A DNA stretch of 42,689 bases from Microthrixaceae bacterium (GCA_947449015.1 CANFQA010000022.1:1-42689), one strand, 5' to 3'; shown: positions 7,903 through 17,638, numbered from the stretch's first letter. Made by a program: numbers and translations. The notes: generated by a model from the sequence alone, not told the origin.

Positions 7903-9000
7903 ATGTCCTTTCGACCTCTGGCGGCGATCGTTCTAGCTGCGGGTGAGGGCACTCGTATGCGTTCGAGTCGCCCGAAGCCTTTGCATCTTCTGTGCGGCCG
8001 GGCGATGGTGCTTTATGTCCTTGATGCGCTCGATGATTGCCAGGTCGATCGGGCAGTCGTGGTCGTTGGTCACGGAGCGGAACGTGTCACCAAGAAACTC
8101 GTCGATGCCGCCCCGGGAGCGCCGCTCGAGTTTGTTGAACAGTCGGTGCAGCGCGGTACCGGTGATGCGGTTGGAGTTGCGCTTACTGCGTTCAGTGCCG
8201 AGGAGCTTGATGCCGCCGAGGCTGACATTCTGGTTCTTCCCGGTGACACTCCGCTGCTGCGTTCCAGCACCATTGCCGAACTGGTTCGTGTCCATCGTGA
8301 AACCGATTCGGCGTGCACGCTGCTGACCGCAACCATTGCCGACCCCACTGGCTACGGCCGAGTGGTCCGAGGTCGTGATGATCGCGTCGAACGTGTAGTT
8401 GAGCACTCAGATGCCACCGATGCTGAGTTGGCGATTCGTGAGGTCAACACCTCGATCTACTGCTTCCGGGCCAGTGTGCTCGGGCCGGCGCTGCGGCGGC
8501 TGAGCCCGCAAAACGCGCAGGGCGAGTACTACCTCACTGATGTCATCGAGGTCCTTTCATCAGCGGGTTATCGGGTTTCCGCGGTTGTGGCCGATGACGC
8601 TGCAGAGACCAGCGGGGTCAACGATCGGTTGCAACTCGCCAGCGCCGAGGCCGAGCTGCGCCGTCGCACCAATGAGGCGTGGATGCGACGGGGAGTAACC
8701 ATGGTCGACCCACTGCGTACCTACATCGACGCCACCGTCGAACTGGCTGCCGATGTCACGATTTTTCCCGACACCATGCTGCAAGGACGTTGTGTCATCG
8801 GAGCCGGCGTCGAGCTCGGTCCCAACACCCGGCTTGTCGACTGCGAGGTCGGCGCCGGTGCTGTGGTCGAAAACACCGTGGGTCGTAAAGCCACTGTCGG
8901 CGAGCGTGCCGTTGTGGGTCCGTTCGCGGTGCTCGAATCGGGCTCGGCAATCCCGGCTGATGCCCGGCCGGGCTCGTTCTACACTGCGTCATCGAAATGA
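7903..9000 (+). CDS. glmU: UDP-GlcNAc pyrophosphorylase, GlmU-like with truncated acetyltransferase domain
   Basis: The N-terminal domain (about 1-235) is a clear GlmU uridyltransferase with LAAGEGTRMRSSRPKPLH and LVLPGDTPLLR, which makes UDP-GlcNAc from GlcNAc-1-P and UTP. Next comes a left-handed beta-helix with hexapeptide repeats (about 260-350: TYIDATVELAADVTIF, VIGAGVELGPNTRL). The protein ends at 365 residues with GPFAVLESGSAIPADARPGSFYTASSK-stop. Canonical GlmU is about 450-480 residues and continues at this point with the NFVEVKN and HLxYxGDA acetyltransferase active-site segments, which are absent. No room exists for a frameshifted remainder, because prs starts 23 bp later. The acetyltransferase step therefore needs another enzyme. 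A GAGG ribosome-binding site overlaps GTG 7900 and precedes ATG 7903; either may be the start. Confidence 0.9.
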   Translation: MSFRPLAAIVLAAGEGTRMRSSRPKPLHLLCGRAMVLYVLDALDDCQVDRAVVVVGHGAERVTKKLVDAAPGAPLEFVEQSVQRGTGDAVGVALTAFSAEELDAAEADILVLPGDTPLLRSSTIAELVRVHRETDSACTLLTATIADPTGYGRVVRGRDDRVERVVEHSDATDAELAIREVNTSIYCFRASVLGPALRRLSPQNAQGEYYLTDVIEVLSSAGYRVSAVVADDAAETSGVNDRLQLASAEAELRRRTNEAWMRRGVTMVDPLRTYIDATVELAADVTIFPDTMLQGRCVIGAGVELGPNTRLVDCEVGAGAVVENTVGRKATVGERAVVGPFAVLESGSAIPADARPGSFYTASSK

Positions 9001-9023
9001 ATTCCACCACCCGAAGAGGCACC

Positions 9024-10004
9024 ATGGAACTGGTCACCAAGAAGCGGCTGCATCTCGTCTCGGGAAGGGCAAATCTGGCGCTGGCCGAAGAGATCGCCGA
9101 GCGCCTTGGCGTTGATCTCGGCGATGCCAATCTGGCTGAGTTCGCCAACGGGGAGTTGCACACCCGCTTCGGTGAATCAGTCCGCGGCACCGATGTCTTC
9201 ATCATCCAGACCCATGCCGGCCATGGCAACATCTCGGTGAACGACGCCATTATGGAACAACTCATCATGGTTGATGCCGCCAAACGTGCCTCGGCCAAGC
9301 GCATCACTGCGGTGGCGCCCTTCTACGGATACGCCCGTCAGGACCGAAAGTCCGAAGGCCGCGAACCCATCACTGCCAAGCTCATCGCCAACATGTTCGC
9401 CGCTGCCGGCGCCAAGCGGCTGATCTCCGTCGATCTCCACTCCGGCCAGATCCAGGGGTTCTTCGATGGTCCCGTCGATCACCTCACGGCAATGCCTGTG
9501 CTGGTTGAGTACATGGCCGGTCTGGGGAAGGACCTTGTGGTCGTATCGCCCGACGCCGGTCGCGTGAAGGTTGCTGAGCGATACGCCAATGCCCTTCATG
9601 CCGATCTCGCCATCGTTCACAAGCGCCGCGTCAAGGGCGTCAAGAACACCGTGGAGGCTCGCGATGTCGTAGGCGAGGTTGATGGACGCGTTTGTGTGCT
9701 TATTGACGACATGATCGATACCGGCGGAACCATCGTGGCTGCTGCCGACCAGCTCAAAGCCCGCGGTGCCACCGAGATCTACGCGGCCTGTACCCACGGT
9801 GTGTTCTCCGGTCCAGCCATCGAGCGCCTGGCGAACTCATGTATCTCCAAGGTCGTCACCACCAACACCCTGCCGCTGCCCCCGGAGAAGCAGATCGACA
9901 AGATCGAAGTTCTCTCGGTGGCCGGGATCATCGCGGATGCCATTGACGCGGTGTTCGAGGACACCTCGGTCAGCGAGATCTTCGACGGTCACAACCAGAG
10001 CTGA
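9024..10004 (+). CDS. prs: Ribose-phosphate pyrophosphokinase (PRPP synthetase)
   Basis: A 326-residue enzyme making 5-phosphoribosyl-1-pyrophosphate from ribose-5-phosphate and ATP, feeding nucleotide, histidine, tryptophan and decaprenyl-phosphoribose synthesis. Family motifs are FANGELHTRF at the N-terminus, YARQDRKSEGREPITAK (ATP/flexible loop region), ISVDLHSGQIQGFF, and the PRPP-binding VCVLIDDMIDTGGTIV. ATG 9024 follows a GAAGAGG ribosome-binding site; an ATG at 8997 overlaps the glmU stop (ATGA) but has no such site. The glmU-prs order is conserved in actinobacteria and couples the genes in one transcript. Confidence 0.96.
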   Translation: MELVTKKRLHLVSGRANLALAEEIAERLGVDLGDANLAEFANGELHTRFGESVRGTDVFIIQTHAGHGNISVNDAIMEQLIMVDAAKRASAKRITAVAPFYGYARQDRKSEGREPITAKLIANMFAAAGAKRLISVDLHSGQIQGFFDGPVDHLTAMPVLVEYMAGLGKDLVVVSPDAGRVKVAERYANALHADLAIVHKRRVKGVKNTVEARDVVGEVDGRVCVLIDDMIDTGGTIVAAADQLKARGATEIYAACTHGVFSGPAIERLANSCISKVVTTNTLPLPPEKQIDKIEVLSVAGIIADAIDAVFEDTSVSEIFDGHNQS

Positions 10005-10174
10005 ACCAGAACTGAACCAGTGCTCCGGGCCTGAATCGGCCCAGTGCTGGGACCAGTCTCGGGCCCAGTCTCGGACTCAGTTCGCTCCCTGCGTGCCGGA
10101 CCGGTACGCTTGCCCCTCGTTTCTCGAACGCCCCCTCGGCGCGCGTCAGCGCCGCCGCCTCAGGAGTACTTCAC
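10005..10174 (+). promoter_or_regulatory. prs-rplY intergenic region with short repeats and a candidate promoter
   Basis: No gene is seen in these 170 bp. The start carries degenerate direct repeats (CTGAACCAG twice; CCCAGT and CCAGTCTCGG several times) and a small hairpin GGGCC-TGAATC-GGCCC (10027-10042) that could end the prs transcript. A TACGCT hexamer (10105-10110) with TTCGCT 18 bp upstream may be the rplY promoter, giving a leader of about 60 nt that includes the AGGAG ribosome-binding site at 10162-10166. Confidence 0.3.
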
Positions 10175-10855
10175 ATGGATCTCACCCTTACCGCTGAAAC
10201 TGGCCGCACACCCGGTTCACGCACCTCGTCACGTCTGCGCACCGAGGGCAGCGTCCCCGCCGTCGTCTACGGCCTCGGCCGTGACACCGTCTCAGTGACG
10301 GTTCCTTGGACCGACCTTCGTCGGGTGCTTTCAACCGACGCTGGCATTAATGCCCTCATCAATCTGAGCGTGGATGGCCAGAAGGATCTCGCCATCGTCA
10401 AGGACCTCCAGCGCCATCCGATTCGTCGCAATGTGATGCACATCGATTTCCTTCGCGTCGATCCCGATGCTCCCGTCGCTGTTGACATCCCGATCCATCT
10501 CGTCGGCGAGGCCAAGGCCGTCGAGGGTCGTCGTGGAATCGTTGATCACGCACTTAAGACCATCACCGTCAAGGCCAAGCCGGCTGACATCCCCTCGGTG
10601 ATCACTGTCGACATCAACGACCTCAAGATCGGTGTCACCATCACGATCGCCGAGGTCGAACTGCCCGCCGGTGTGTTCACTGAGATGGACCCGGGTGCGC
10701 CTGTCGTGACCGGTGCCGCAACACGCTTCTCGGTCGAGTACGACCACGAAGAGGGCAACGAACCCGAGGGCGCTTCGGCATCGGCCGATGAGTCCGCAGG
10801 TGACGCCGCCGACGCCGCCGAAGAGGCTGCTGCCGACGAGGCTGCTGGCGAGTAA
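10175..10855 (+). CDS. rplY: Large ribosomal subunit protein bL25 (Ctc/TL5 type)
   Basis: A 226-residue bL25 of the long CTC/TL5 type, which binds 5S rRNA. The N-terminal L25 domain (about 1-95) reads from TAETGRTPGSRTSSRLRTEG and includes VPAVVYGLG; the C-terminal beta domain spans about 96-195. The tail after about 195 is strongly acidic and Ala-rich, a low-complexity extension also found in other actinobacterial bL25 proteins. ATG 10175 follows AGGAG with good spacing. It is immediately followed by pth (no gap after its TAA), a conserved actinobacterial pair. Confidence 0.95.
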   Translation: MDLTLTAETGRTPGSRTSSRLRTEGSVPAVVYGLGRDTVSVTVPWTDLRRVLSTDAGINALINLSVDGQKDLAIVKDLQRHPIRRNVMHIDFLRVDPDAPVAVDIPIHLVGEAKAVEGRRGIVDHALKTITVKAKPADIPSVITVDINDLKIGVTITIAEVELPAGVFTEMDPGAPVVTGAATRFSVEYDHEEGNEPEGASASADESAGDAADAAEEAAADEAAGE

Positions 10856-11473
10856 GTGGCATTCGGCTCCCGCGGCTCAGGCCCGCGTCGGGGCACACCC
10901 GCCGATCTGTTGGTCGTCGGGCTCGGTAATCCCGGTAAGGAATACGCCGGTACGCGTCATAACGTCGGATTCGACGTCATTGACCTGCTTGCTCGGCGCC
11001 ACCAAGGCCGGTTGAAATCCGGCAAAGAACGCGCCCTTGTCGACGAGGTTCGCATTGGCGGATCACGGGTGGCGTTGGCTGAACCCACCACGTACATGAA
11101 CCTCTCCGGAGAGTCCGTGGCGCCGCTGGTGCGTCGGTTCGGTATCGAGGACCCTTCCTCGCTGGTCATCGTGCACGATGAACTCGACCTTCCCACTGGC
11201 TTGGTGCGAATCAAGGTTGGCGGGGGTCTGGCCGGTCATAACGGTCTGCGGTCCATCAAGGCACATCTGCACACCGATGCATTCCTGCGCATACGCATTG
11301 GCGTGGGAAAGCCCGCCAGTAAAGAGCAGGGCGCCGACCATGTGCTCAAACGGGTGGGCAAGGCCGATCGGGAGCAACTCGAAATTGCGGTGGAACTAGC
11401 CGCCGATGCCGTCGAAGCAATCCTGTCTCGCGGTGTTGACGCCGCCATGAACGAGGTCAACGCCCGAAACTGA
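10856..11473 (+). CDS. pth: Peptidyl-tRNA hydrolase
   Basis: A 205-residue enzyme that cleaves peptidyl-tRNAs released by stalled ribosomes. The motifs are VVGLGNPGKEYAGTRHNVGF (catalytic His35), YMNLSGESV, HDELDLPTG and GGLAGHNGLRSI. The GTG start directly abuts the rplY stop codon, and the extra dozen residues before the conserved LLVVGLGNPG strand are Gly/Arg-rich. The first codons could be skipped, but no closer start fits. It is co-directional with rplY and convergent with the OB-fold/permease pair, only 7 bp separating the two stop codons. Confidence 0.95.
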   Translation: MAFGSRGSGPRRGTPADLLVVGLGNPGKEYAGTRHNVGFDVIDLLARRHQGRLKSGKERALVDEVRIGGSRVALAEPTTYMNLSGESVAPLVRRFGIEDPSSLVIVHDELDLPTGLVRIKVGGGLAGHNGLRSIKAHLHTDAFLRIRIGVGKPASKEQGADHVLKRVGKADREQLEIAVELAADAVEAILSRGVDAAMNEVNARN

Positions 11474-11480
11474 TTCGTGG

Positions 11481-11867
11481 TCAGTTCGGAAGCGCGACCT
11501 GCGATGGGAGCAGCTGGTAGGCGGGGTTGATCATCGCGAGTTGATGACGGACCTCGGCCACCATGCCTTCGACAACGAGATGGCTTCCGAGATGGATGCC
11601 GCCAATGGTGCGACGACCGAGAAACACCACCGTGATGCCTCCGGTGCTGTCGGCAAGGGTGACCTCAAGGCTGGCGATCTTCTCGGCCCATGGCTGCACC
11701 CGTACACCTTTGACCCGTCCGGCGACACGCACATGGGTTCGCCAGGCGGTTTCGGAGATGGGAGTTACATCGTGGAGGGCTCGATTGCCGAGGCGCTCGA
11801 ACTCTGAAGCCACATCGGCGACTCTTTGCGCTTCGGCCAACTTGGTGCCGCGTGAGAAGAGCGCCAT
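11481..11867 (-). CDS. OB-fold nucleic-acid-binding domain protein
   Basis: A 128-residue protein whose C-terminal two-thirds form an OB-fold: the strands run through THVRVAGRVKGVRVQP, SLEVTLADSTGGITVVFLG and GSHLVVEGMVAEVRHQLAMI, the last being the typical OB closing strand ending in a NPAYQLL segment. The order and sequence pattern resemble the small OB-fold protein next to a permease in mycobacteria (Rv2694c neighbourhood). Binding of RNA or single-stranded DNA is expected from the fold only. It starts one base after the stop of the KimA-like permease gene, so the two form an operon. Function unknown. Confidence 0.78.
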   Translation of the reverse strand: MALFSRGTKLAEAQRVADVASEFERLGNRALHDVTPISETAWRTHVRVAGRVKGVRVQPWAEKIASLEVTLADSTGGITVVFLGRRTIGGIHLGSHLVVEGMVAEVRHQLAMINPAYQLLPSQVALPN

Positions 11868-11868
11868 C

Positions 11869-13887
11869 TCAGTTGTGGATCCCGCTGGTTCCGGACACCG
11901 CACCATGCTCGACGTTTGCGACGTGCTGACCCTTTGCCGAGCGGGTGAGGTGATAAGGCACGAATGTGACGTTGACATGGGGCACATCGGACAGGGTGCG
12001 CGAGATCGAATCCGCAGTGCGATCGTGCAGCAGCTTGTGCCAAGCAGACCGGTAGACGCGGCGCGGGATGAGCACGCTGACTTCGGTCTTGCCATCGTTA
12101 GCGAACTCAGAACACAACTCAAGAACCGTGCGGTTGATTCGACGATCCGGGCACTCGCGAATCTCGAGCGGCAAGGTTGAGAGCGGAAGATCAACCCATT
12201 GCTCAACGAGTTCATCGGCATGGTGCTCATCGATGGCGATATGTACTGCGCGCAGATCATCAGGGGTGAGCGTGCGGGCGTACTGGATGGCCCGGGCCGA
12301 GGTGCGGTCGAGGCGGTCAATCAGAACCATGACCACATGGCGTCGCATGATCGGAGCAGTGGCGGCCTGCTGGGCGTCGTCGTTGAGCTCTTCCTTCTCG
12401 GACTCATACTGATGATTGAGACGGACCAGGAGATACACCATGATCGGCACGAGTAGCACGATCACCCATGCGCCGTGCATGAACTTGGTCGCACCGATGA
12501 CGAGGGTGACGACACCGGTGGCGACGGCGCCGAGACCGTTCACGAACAGGCCGAGCTTCCAGCCTTGTTCCTTGAGGCGGATATGGCGACGGCCCATACC
12601 TGCTTGGGAGAGCGTGAAACTCGTGAACACGCCAATGGCGTAGAGCGGGATGAGCTTCGACACATCGGCGCCGAGTAGCACCACCATGAGGGCAGCCACG
12701 ACAGCAAGGGCGAGGATGCCGTTCGAGAACACCAGACGGTGACCGCGCTTGGTGAGCTGCTTGGGCATGAAGGCATCATCAGCGTGGAAGCTGGCGAGTC
12801 GGGGGAAGTCGGCAAATGCTGTGTTGGCAGCGAGAACCAGGATGAGCATCGTGGCGGCCTGGGTGAAGATGAACAGGCCCTTGCCGAGCATCGCGTCGCC
12901 GTAGACCCCGCGGGCGATTTGCGAAAGCACCGTCTTTTCCTCGCTTGGCACCACATGCATTGAGGTGGCCAGCCAGGAGATTCCGAGGAACATGAATCCG
13001 AGGAACCCACCCATGACCATGAGGGTCTTGCGGGCGTTCTGCCATTCGGGAGCCTTGAACGCAGGCACGCCGTTGGAGATTGCCTCGACGCCGGTCATGG
13101 CGGCACCACCGGAGGCGAAGGCATGCAGGAGCAGGAAGATGCCAGCCACGCCAGTGGTTTGCAGTGCCTCGAGCTGCACGGGGTCGTAGGGGACGTCGTG
13201 GAGACCCCCACCAACGGTTGCTTTCACAATGCCGACGATGATCATGAGGATCATCGAGACGAGGAATGCGTAGGTCGGGATGGCGAAAAGTTTCCCGGAT
13301 TCCTTGACGCCCCGCAGGTTGCCCCAAGCAATGATGGCAATGAAAAGCACGGCGATTGGTACTCGATACGGGTACACACCGTGGAACACGGAATACAACG
13401 CAGCGACACCGGCGGAGACAGACACTGACACCGTGAGGATGTAGTCGGTGAGCAGCGCCACACCGGCAACCTGCGCAGGTAGGAGACCAAGGTTGTCCTT
13501 GGTGACGATGTAGGCGCCACCGGCCGACGGATAGGCCTTGATGGTCTGGCGATAACTGAAGATGAGGATGACAAGCACCGCCACCATGGCAATGGTGATG
13601 GGCATGACGTAGTTGAACGCCAACAGTCCAATACCGCCAACAGCTCCGATGCCCAGCAGGGTGCGAATGATCTCCTCAGAGGCATATGCGGTTGACGAAA
13701 GTGCGTCGGAGGAGAACACCGCAAGCGCTGTGGTGTTCGTGAGGCGCTCGTGTTCAAGCTGGTCGGTGTTGAGCGGCTGACCCAACATTTTGTTTTTAAG
13801 CCGGAAGCGTCGACTCTCTGGAATGTCGAGCTTGGAAACTGGCGGGAGGGGGGTGGGCCCCGATGGCTTCTCTGAGGTGGCTGTCAT
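11869..13887 (-). CDS. APC-superfamily permease, KimA/YdaO-like potassium or amino-acid transporter
   Basis: A 672-residue integral membrane protein. After a cytoplasmic N-terminus comes the family signature (about residues 34-70, including KNKMLGQPLNT and AVFSSDALSSTAYA). About a dozen hydrophobic segments follow to about residue 500, then a soluble C-terminal domain of about 150 residues of UspA-like character (VVMVLIDRLDRTSARAI). This architecture is that of the Bacillus KimA/YdaO high-affinity K+ importer family, whose members can be controlled by c-di-AMP; substrate here is inferred. The start at 13887 (MTATSEKP) is chosen over an upstream GTG-type extension. It is divergent from mfd across a 205-bp region holding a 16-bp palindrome. 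Confidence 0.85.
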   Translation of the reverse strand: MTATSEKPSGPTPLPPVSKLDIPESRRFRLKNKMLGQPLNTDQLEHERLTNTTALAVFSSDALSSTAYASEEIIRTLLGIGAVGGIGLLAFNYVMPITIAMVAVLVILIFSYRQTIKAYPSAGGAYIVTKDNLGLLPAQVAGVALLTDYILTVSVSVSAGVAALYSVFHGVYPYRVPIAVLFIAIIAWGNLRGVKESGKLFAIPTYAFLVSMILMIIVGIVKATVGGGLHDVPYDPVQLEALQTTGVAGIFLLLHAFASGGAAMTGVEAISNGVPAFKAPEWQNARKTLMVMGGFLGFMFLGISWLATSMHVVPSEEKTVLSQIARGVYGDAMLGKGLFIFTQAATMLILVLAANTAFADFPRLASFHADDAFMPKQLTKRGHRLVFSNGILALAVVAALMVVLLGADVSKLIPLYAIGVFTSFTLSQAGMGRRHIRLKEQGWKLGLFVNGLGAVATGVVTLVIGATKFMHGAWVIVLLVPIMVYLLVRLNHQYESEKEELNDDAQQAATAPIMRRHVVMVLIDRLDRTSARAIQYARTLTPDDLRAVHIAIDEHHADELVEQWVDLPLSTLPLEIRECPDRRINRTVLELCSEFANDGKTEVSVLIPRRVYRSAWHKLLHDRTADSISRTLSDVPHVNVTFVPYHLTRSAKGQHVANVEHGAVSGTSGIHN

Positions 13888-13904
13888 ACGTCTCACAGTC
13901 AACA

Positions 13905-13945
13905 CCCGCGGACCCGCGGGACACAATCGGAACTCGTACGAGTTC
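13905..13945. promoter_or_regulatory. Hairpin and 16-bp palindrome in the permease-mfd divergent region
   Basis: Two dyad elements lie side by side: CCCGCG-GACC-CGCGGG (13905-13920) and the perfect 16-bp palindrome GAACTCGTACGAGTTC (13930-13945). The palindrome is 43 bp upstream of the permease start and 148 bp upstream of the mfd start, a position suited to an operator. A shorter palindrome ATCTGCAGAT (13957-13966) and a TAGCAT hexamer (14009-14014) that could be the mfd -10 follow. No regulator is identified. Confidence 0.4.
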
Positions 13946-14092
13946 AGATTGGCGAAATCTGCAGATCCGGCCGGCGGGCGTTCAGATTTCGTTCGGACGG
14001 GCGACCGATAGCATCTTCATTCATCATCCACCCCCGGTAGCGAGTTGCTTCCGGGTCGTCGCGCGTGCGGCGGTCCATCCTCCAGAGGCTCC

Positions 14093-17000
14093 GTGTCGCT
14101 CTCCGAACTACCCCCGCTACTGCACTCCGAAGCGGCACTCACCGCCGTGCTTGGTCGCCGAGACGCGGTCTTGGCCGTACCCGAACCAGCTCGGGCGATC
14201 GTCATCGCGGCATTGGCCGCCCAGTCCGACCGGCGACCGGTCGTCGTTGCTGTGCCCACCACTGGAGAGGCTGAGCGTCTTGTGCATGACCTCGCAGTCT
14301 TCTTGGGTGAGGACGAGGTCGAGTTGCTGCCGGCCTGGGAAACCCTGCCGTTCGAGCGAGTCAGCCCTGCAGTCGAGACCATGGGTCGACGATTGCGCAC
14401 CTTGTGGCGCCTTCGGGATCCTCAGCGCGTCCCTGCTGTTGTGGTGGCCTCGGTGCGCTCCCTGGTGCAACGCCTGAGCCCCCATGTCAGCGAGATCGAA
14501 CCGATCATCGTGGGCGTTGGCGACCAGCTTGATCCGACTGAGTTGGTCGAGCGCCTCGTGGCCATGGGATACCGACGGGAGAGCCAGGTCGAGCATCGAG
14601 GTGAACTCGCGCTGCGTGGCTCGATCGTTGATGTGTTCCCGAGCACCGCTGATGTTCCGGTCCGTATCGACCTATGGGGCGACGAAATCGATCGGCTGAC
14701 CGAATTCTCGGTCGTTGATCAACGTGCCACGATCGATCGCGCCGAGTTTGAAATTTTCCCCTGTCGTGAACTTCTGCCGACCGAAGAAGTGCGGGAACGT
14801 GCCTCCGCACTGCTCTCCTCCCAGCCTTGGGGCCGCGAACAGTGGGATCGACTCGCAGAGGGTCAGATGTTCGATGGCATGGAGAGCTGGTTGCCATGGC
14901 TGGTTGCCGGCGAGGACAGCGATGAACCCGAAGTGCTGTTTGACCTCGTCGGTGCCGATGCGCTCGTGCTTTTGATCGAGCCTCGTCGTATGCGTGATCG
15001 AGCCGCTGACATTCTTTCGGAAGAGGAAGACCTCGCTCGATCGCTGTCGCGCACCTGGGGCGTCGATGTCACTGACGGGTTCCCGCAGTTGCACGTTCCG
15101 TTCGATCGACTCATGGTGCGCACAGGCGCTCCGATGTGGAGCATCACCGCCGTTCCGGAGGGGCCGGATGTCCCAGTGGTCCAGGCCTCCGGCTGGGATC
15201 CGGTGGTCGGGGAGGGGTCCACTCTCATCCCGACACTGGGTCGGCTGCTCGCTGAGGGTTACCGGTTGGTGGTCGCCGCCGATGGGTCCGGTTCAGCTGA
15301 CCGGATCGTTTCGCTGCTTGGCGATCAGGGTGTGCTGCTCGAATTCGACGAGCGACGTCGATCAGATCTCACCGCACCCGGTGGGCGCATTGTGGTGGCG
15401 CCCCTCGAACGAGGCTTTCTTCTTCCAGGCGCCAAACTTGCTGTGCTCGCCGAAAGTGATGTCACTGGTCGGCGGCGGGCACATCGGCGGGCCCGTCCCC
15501 GACGAGTTGTTTCGCAAGGAGCCTTCGAGGATTTACGAACCGGCGAATTCGTTGTGCATCATCAACATGGCGTCGCCCGCTTCGGCGGCATGGTCAAGCG
15601 CACCATCGGTGGCGTCGAACGCGACTATCTCCTGCTGGAGTATCGCGGTGACGATCGCCTGTACGTGCCCAGCGATCAGATCGACGCGGTCCGACAGTTC
15701 ACCGGTTCGGATTCACCAAGCCTTAGCCGTCTGGGTGGGGGCGAATGGCAGCGCAGCCGTGCCCGGGTGCGTGCTGCGGTCACCGAGATCGCGCAGGAAC
15801 TCGTGGTGCTCTATCAAAAGCGCATCCACGAACCGGGTCACGCGTTCGGTCCTGACACCCCGTGGCAGCACGATCTCGAAGCAGCGTTCCCCTATGAGCC
15901 CACTCCCGATCAACGTGTGGCGATCGATGAAGTCAAGGTTGATATGGAGGCACCGGTGCCGATGGATCGGCTGGTGTGTGGCGACGTCGGGTTCGGCAAG
16001 ACCGAGGTTGCCATCCGAGCGGTGTTCAAGGCTGTGCAGGACGGTAAGCAGGCGGCTGTACTTGTTCCCACCACATTGCTGGCGCAGCAGCATCTGCAGA
16101 CCTTCAGTGAGCGGTTCGCCGGCTACCCGGTGCGGGTGGAGATGCTCAGTCGTTTCCTCACTGCCGCGCAGGCGAAGAAAGTCATTGCTGGTTTGGCCAG
16201 CGGCGATGTTGATGTCGTCATCGGCACGCATCGCCTGCTGTCATCGGAACTGACCTTCAAAGATCTTGGGTTACTTGTCGTCGATGAGGAACAGCGCTTC
16301 GGGGTGAACCATAAGGAGGCGATTAAGGCGCTTCGTGTTGGTGTCGATGTGCTGACACTGACCGCCACTCCCATCCCGCGCACTTTGGAAATGAGCCTGA
16401 CCGGGATCCGTGATCTCACGCTGCTCAATACGCCCCCGAGTGAGCGGCAGCCGATTCTCACCTATGTCGGCGAGTACGACGAGCGGGCGGTGTCCGAATC
16501 GATTCGCCGCGAGATGCTCCGCGAGGGGCAGGTGTTCTTCGTCCATAACCGCGTGCAGGACATCGAGCGCGTGGCAGCTCGACTTCGCGAACTTGTCCCG
16601 GAGGCTCGTGTCGCTGTCGCTCACGGTCAGATGGACGAAGGCACTCTGGAGAGAGTCGTCCTTGATTTTTGGGAGGGGCAGTTCGATGTGCTCGTGTGCA
16701 CCACGATCATCGAAAGCGGTATCGATATGCCGACGGTGAACACGCTCGTTGTCGATCGTGCTGATCTGCTTGGTCTCGGTCAACTCCATCAACTCCGGGG
16801 TCGCGTTGGTCGGGCAGGCAGTCGCGCGTATGCCTATCTGTTCTTCCCTCCGGATCGGGTGTTGTCGGAAGATGCCTACGAGCGGTTGAAGACCATTGGT
16901 GAAGCCACAGAACTGGGCTCGGGCTTTCGCATCGCCATGCGTGATCTTGAGATCCGTGGGGCCGGCAATCTGCTCGGCACCGGACAAAGCGGCCATATCG

Positions 17001-17566
17001 CTGCGGTTGGCTACGACCTGTATTGCGAGATGGTTACTGAGGCCGTCGCTGAACTGAAGGGTGAGACTCGCAAGGAGCCAGCGGAGATCAAGATCGAAGT
17101 TCCCCTCGATGCGCATCTCCCTGTCGACTACGTGGAGCGCGAAGAGTCACGACTTGAGGCCTATCGACGCCTTGCCACGGTCACATCGCATAAGGAAGTC
17201 GATGACATCAGGCTGGAATGGGAGGATCGGTACGGGCCGGTCCCGGCGCCCGCCGAGGCGCTGCTCACCGTTGCCCGACTCCGAGCCGAATGCGTGCGAA
17301 CCGGAGTGCGGGACATCACCGTTACGAAGGGCAGCGGCTTCGGGGGGCCGAAGGTCGTGGCTCGGATAGCCCCACTCGCGTTGCTGACTTCGAAGGTGAT
17401 CCGGCTTGAACGCCTCTATCGCGGCTCGGTGTACAAGGCGGAACTCGGCCAGCTGCAACTGGCGCTCAGCTCTGTGGCCACGGTGGTCGATGACCTCGTC
17501 ACTGCTTTGGTGGATCTGGTGCCCCCGGGAGATGAAATCCCGTCGGTGGCAACCGACCCGGCCTGA
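14093..17566 (+). CDS. mfd: Transcription-repair coupling factor
   Basis: A 1157-residue Mfd translocase, full length. It displaces RNA polymerase stalled at lesions and recruits UvrA. The N-terminal UvrB-homology module is followed by the RNAP-interacting domain ([25 protein letters not shown]), then the RecG-like SF2 helicase with Walker [12 protein letters not shown] (about 630-640), the [14 protein letters not shown] box, [15 protein letters not shown] and [10 protein letters not shown]. The C-terminal TRCF domain spans about 1000-1120. GTG 14093 follows an AGAGG site; a TTG 48 bp upstream is an unlikely start. It heads the mfd-PPIase-mazG-eno-divIC run. Confidence 0.97.
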   Translation: MSLSELPPLLHSEAALTAVLGRRDAVLAVPEPARAIVIAALAAQSDRRPVVVAVPTTGEAERLVHDLAVFLGEDEVELLPAWETLPFERVSPAVETMGRRLRTLWRLRDPQRVPAVVVASVRSLVQRLSPHVSEIEPIIVGVGDQLDPTELVERLVAMGYRRESQVEHRGELALRGSIVDVFPSTADVPVRIDLWGDEIDRLTEFSVVDQRATIDRAEFEIFPCRELLPTEEVRERASALLSSQPWGREQWDRLAEGQMFDGMESWLPWLVAGEDSDEPEVLFDLVGADALVLLIEPRRMRDRAADILSEEEDLARSLSRTWGVDVTDGFPQLHVPFDRLMVRTGAPMWSITAVPEGPDVPVVQASGWDPVVGEGSTLIPTLGRLLAEGYRLVVAADGSGSADRIVSLLGDQGVLLEFDERRRSDLTAPGGRIVVAPLERGFLLPGAKLAVLAESDVTGRRRAHRRARPRRVVSQGAFEDLRTGEFVVHHQHGVARFGGMVKRTIGGVERDYLLLEYRGDDRLYVPSDQIDAVRQFTGSDSPSLSRLGGGEWQRSRARVRAAVTEIAQELVVLYQKRIHEPGHAFGPDTPWQHDLEAAFPYEPTPDQRVAIDEVKVDMEAPVPMDRLVCGDVGFGKTEVAIRAVFKAVQDGKQAAVLVPTTLLAQQHLQTFSERFAGYPVRVEMLSRFLTAAQAKKVIAGLASGDVDVVIGTHRLLSSELTFKDLGLLVVDEEQRFGVNHKEAIKALRVGVDVLTLTATPIPRTLEMSLTGIRDLTLLNTPPSERQPILTYVGEYDERAVSESIRREMLREGQVFFVHNRVQDIERVAARLRELVPEARVAVAHGQMDEGTLERVVLDFWEGQFDVLVCTTIIESGIDMPTVNTLVVDRADLLGLGQLHQLRGRVGRAGSRAYAYLFFPPDRVLSEDAYERLKTIGEATELGSGFRIAMRDLEIRGAGNLLGTGQSGHIAAVGYDLYCEMVTEAVAELKGETRKEPAEIKIEVPLDAHLPVDYVEREESRLEAYRRLATVTSHKEVDDIRLEWEDRYGPVPAPAEALLTVARLRAECVRTGVRDITVTKGSGFGGPKVVARIAPLALLTSKVIRLERLYRGSVYKAELGQLQLALSSVATVVDDLVTALVDLVPPGDEIPSVATDPA

Positions 17567-17638
17567 TCCGGATGCCTCGACGTGACTTGGGGGATGACTA
17601 CGAACCGCGAATCGCGCTCCGATAGTGTGGGCGTTCCT

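Noticed and set aside
8997-9023. Frameshifted remainder of the glmU acetyltransferase domain
   Set aside because: Only 23 bp separate the glmU stop from the prs start, and no frame there or within prs shows the missing NFVEVKN or HLxYxGDA motifs.
13930-13945. LexA/SOS box upstream of mfd
   Set aside because: GAAC and GTTC are present but separated by 8 bases, not the 4 expected for the Gram-positive LexA consensus.
13888-14092. c-di-AMP (ydaO) riboswitch upstream of the KimA-like gene
   Set aside because: The minus-strand leader is short and I could not find the conserved ydaO core elements; only palindromes are visible.
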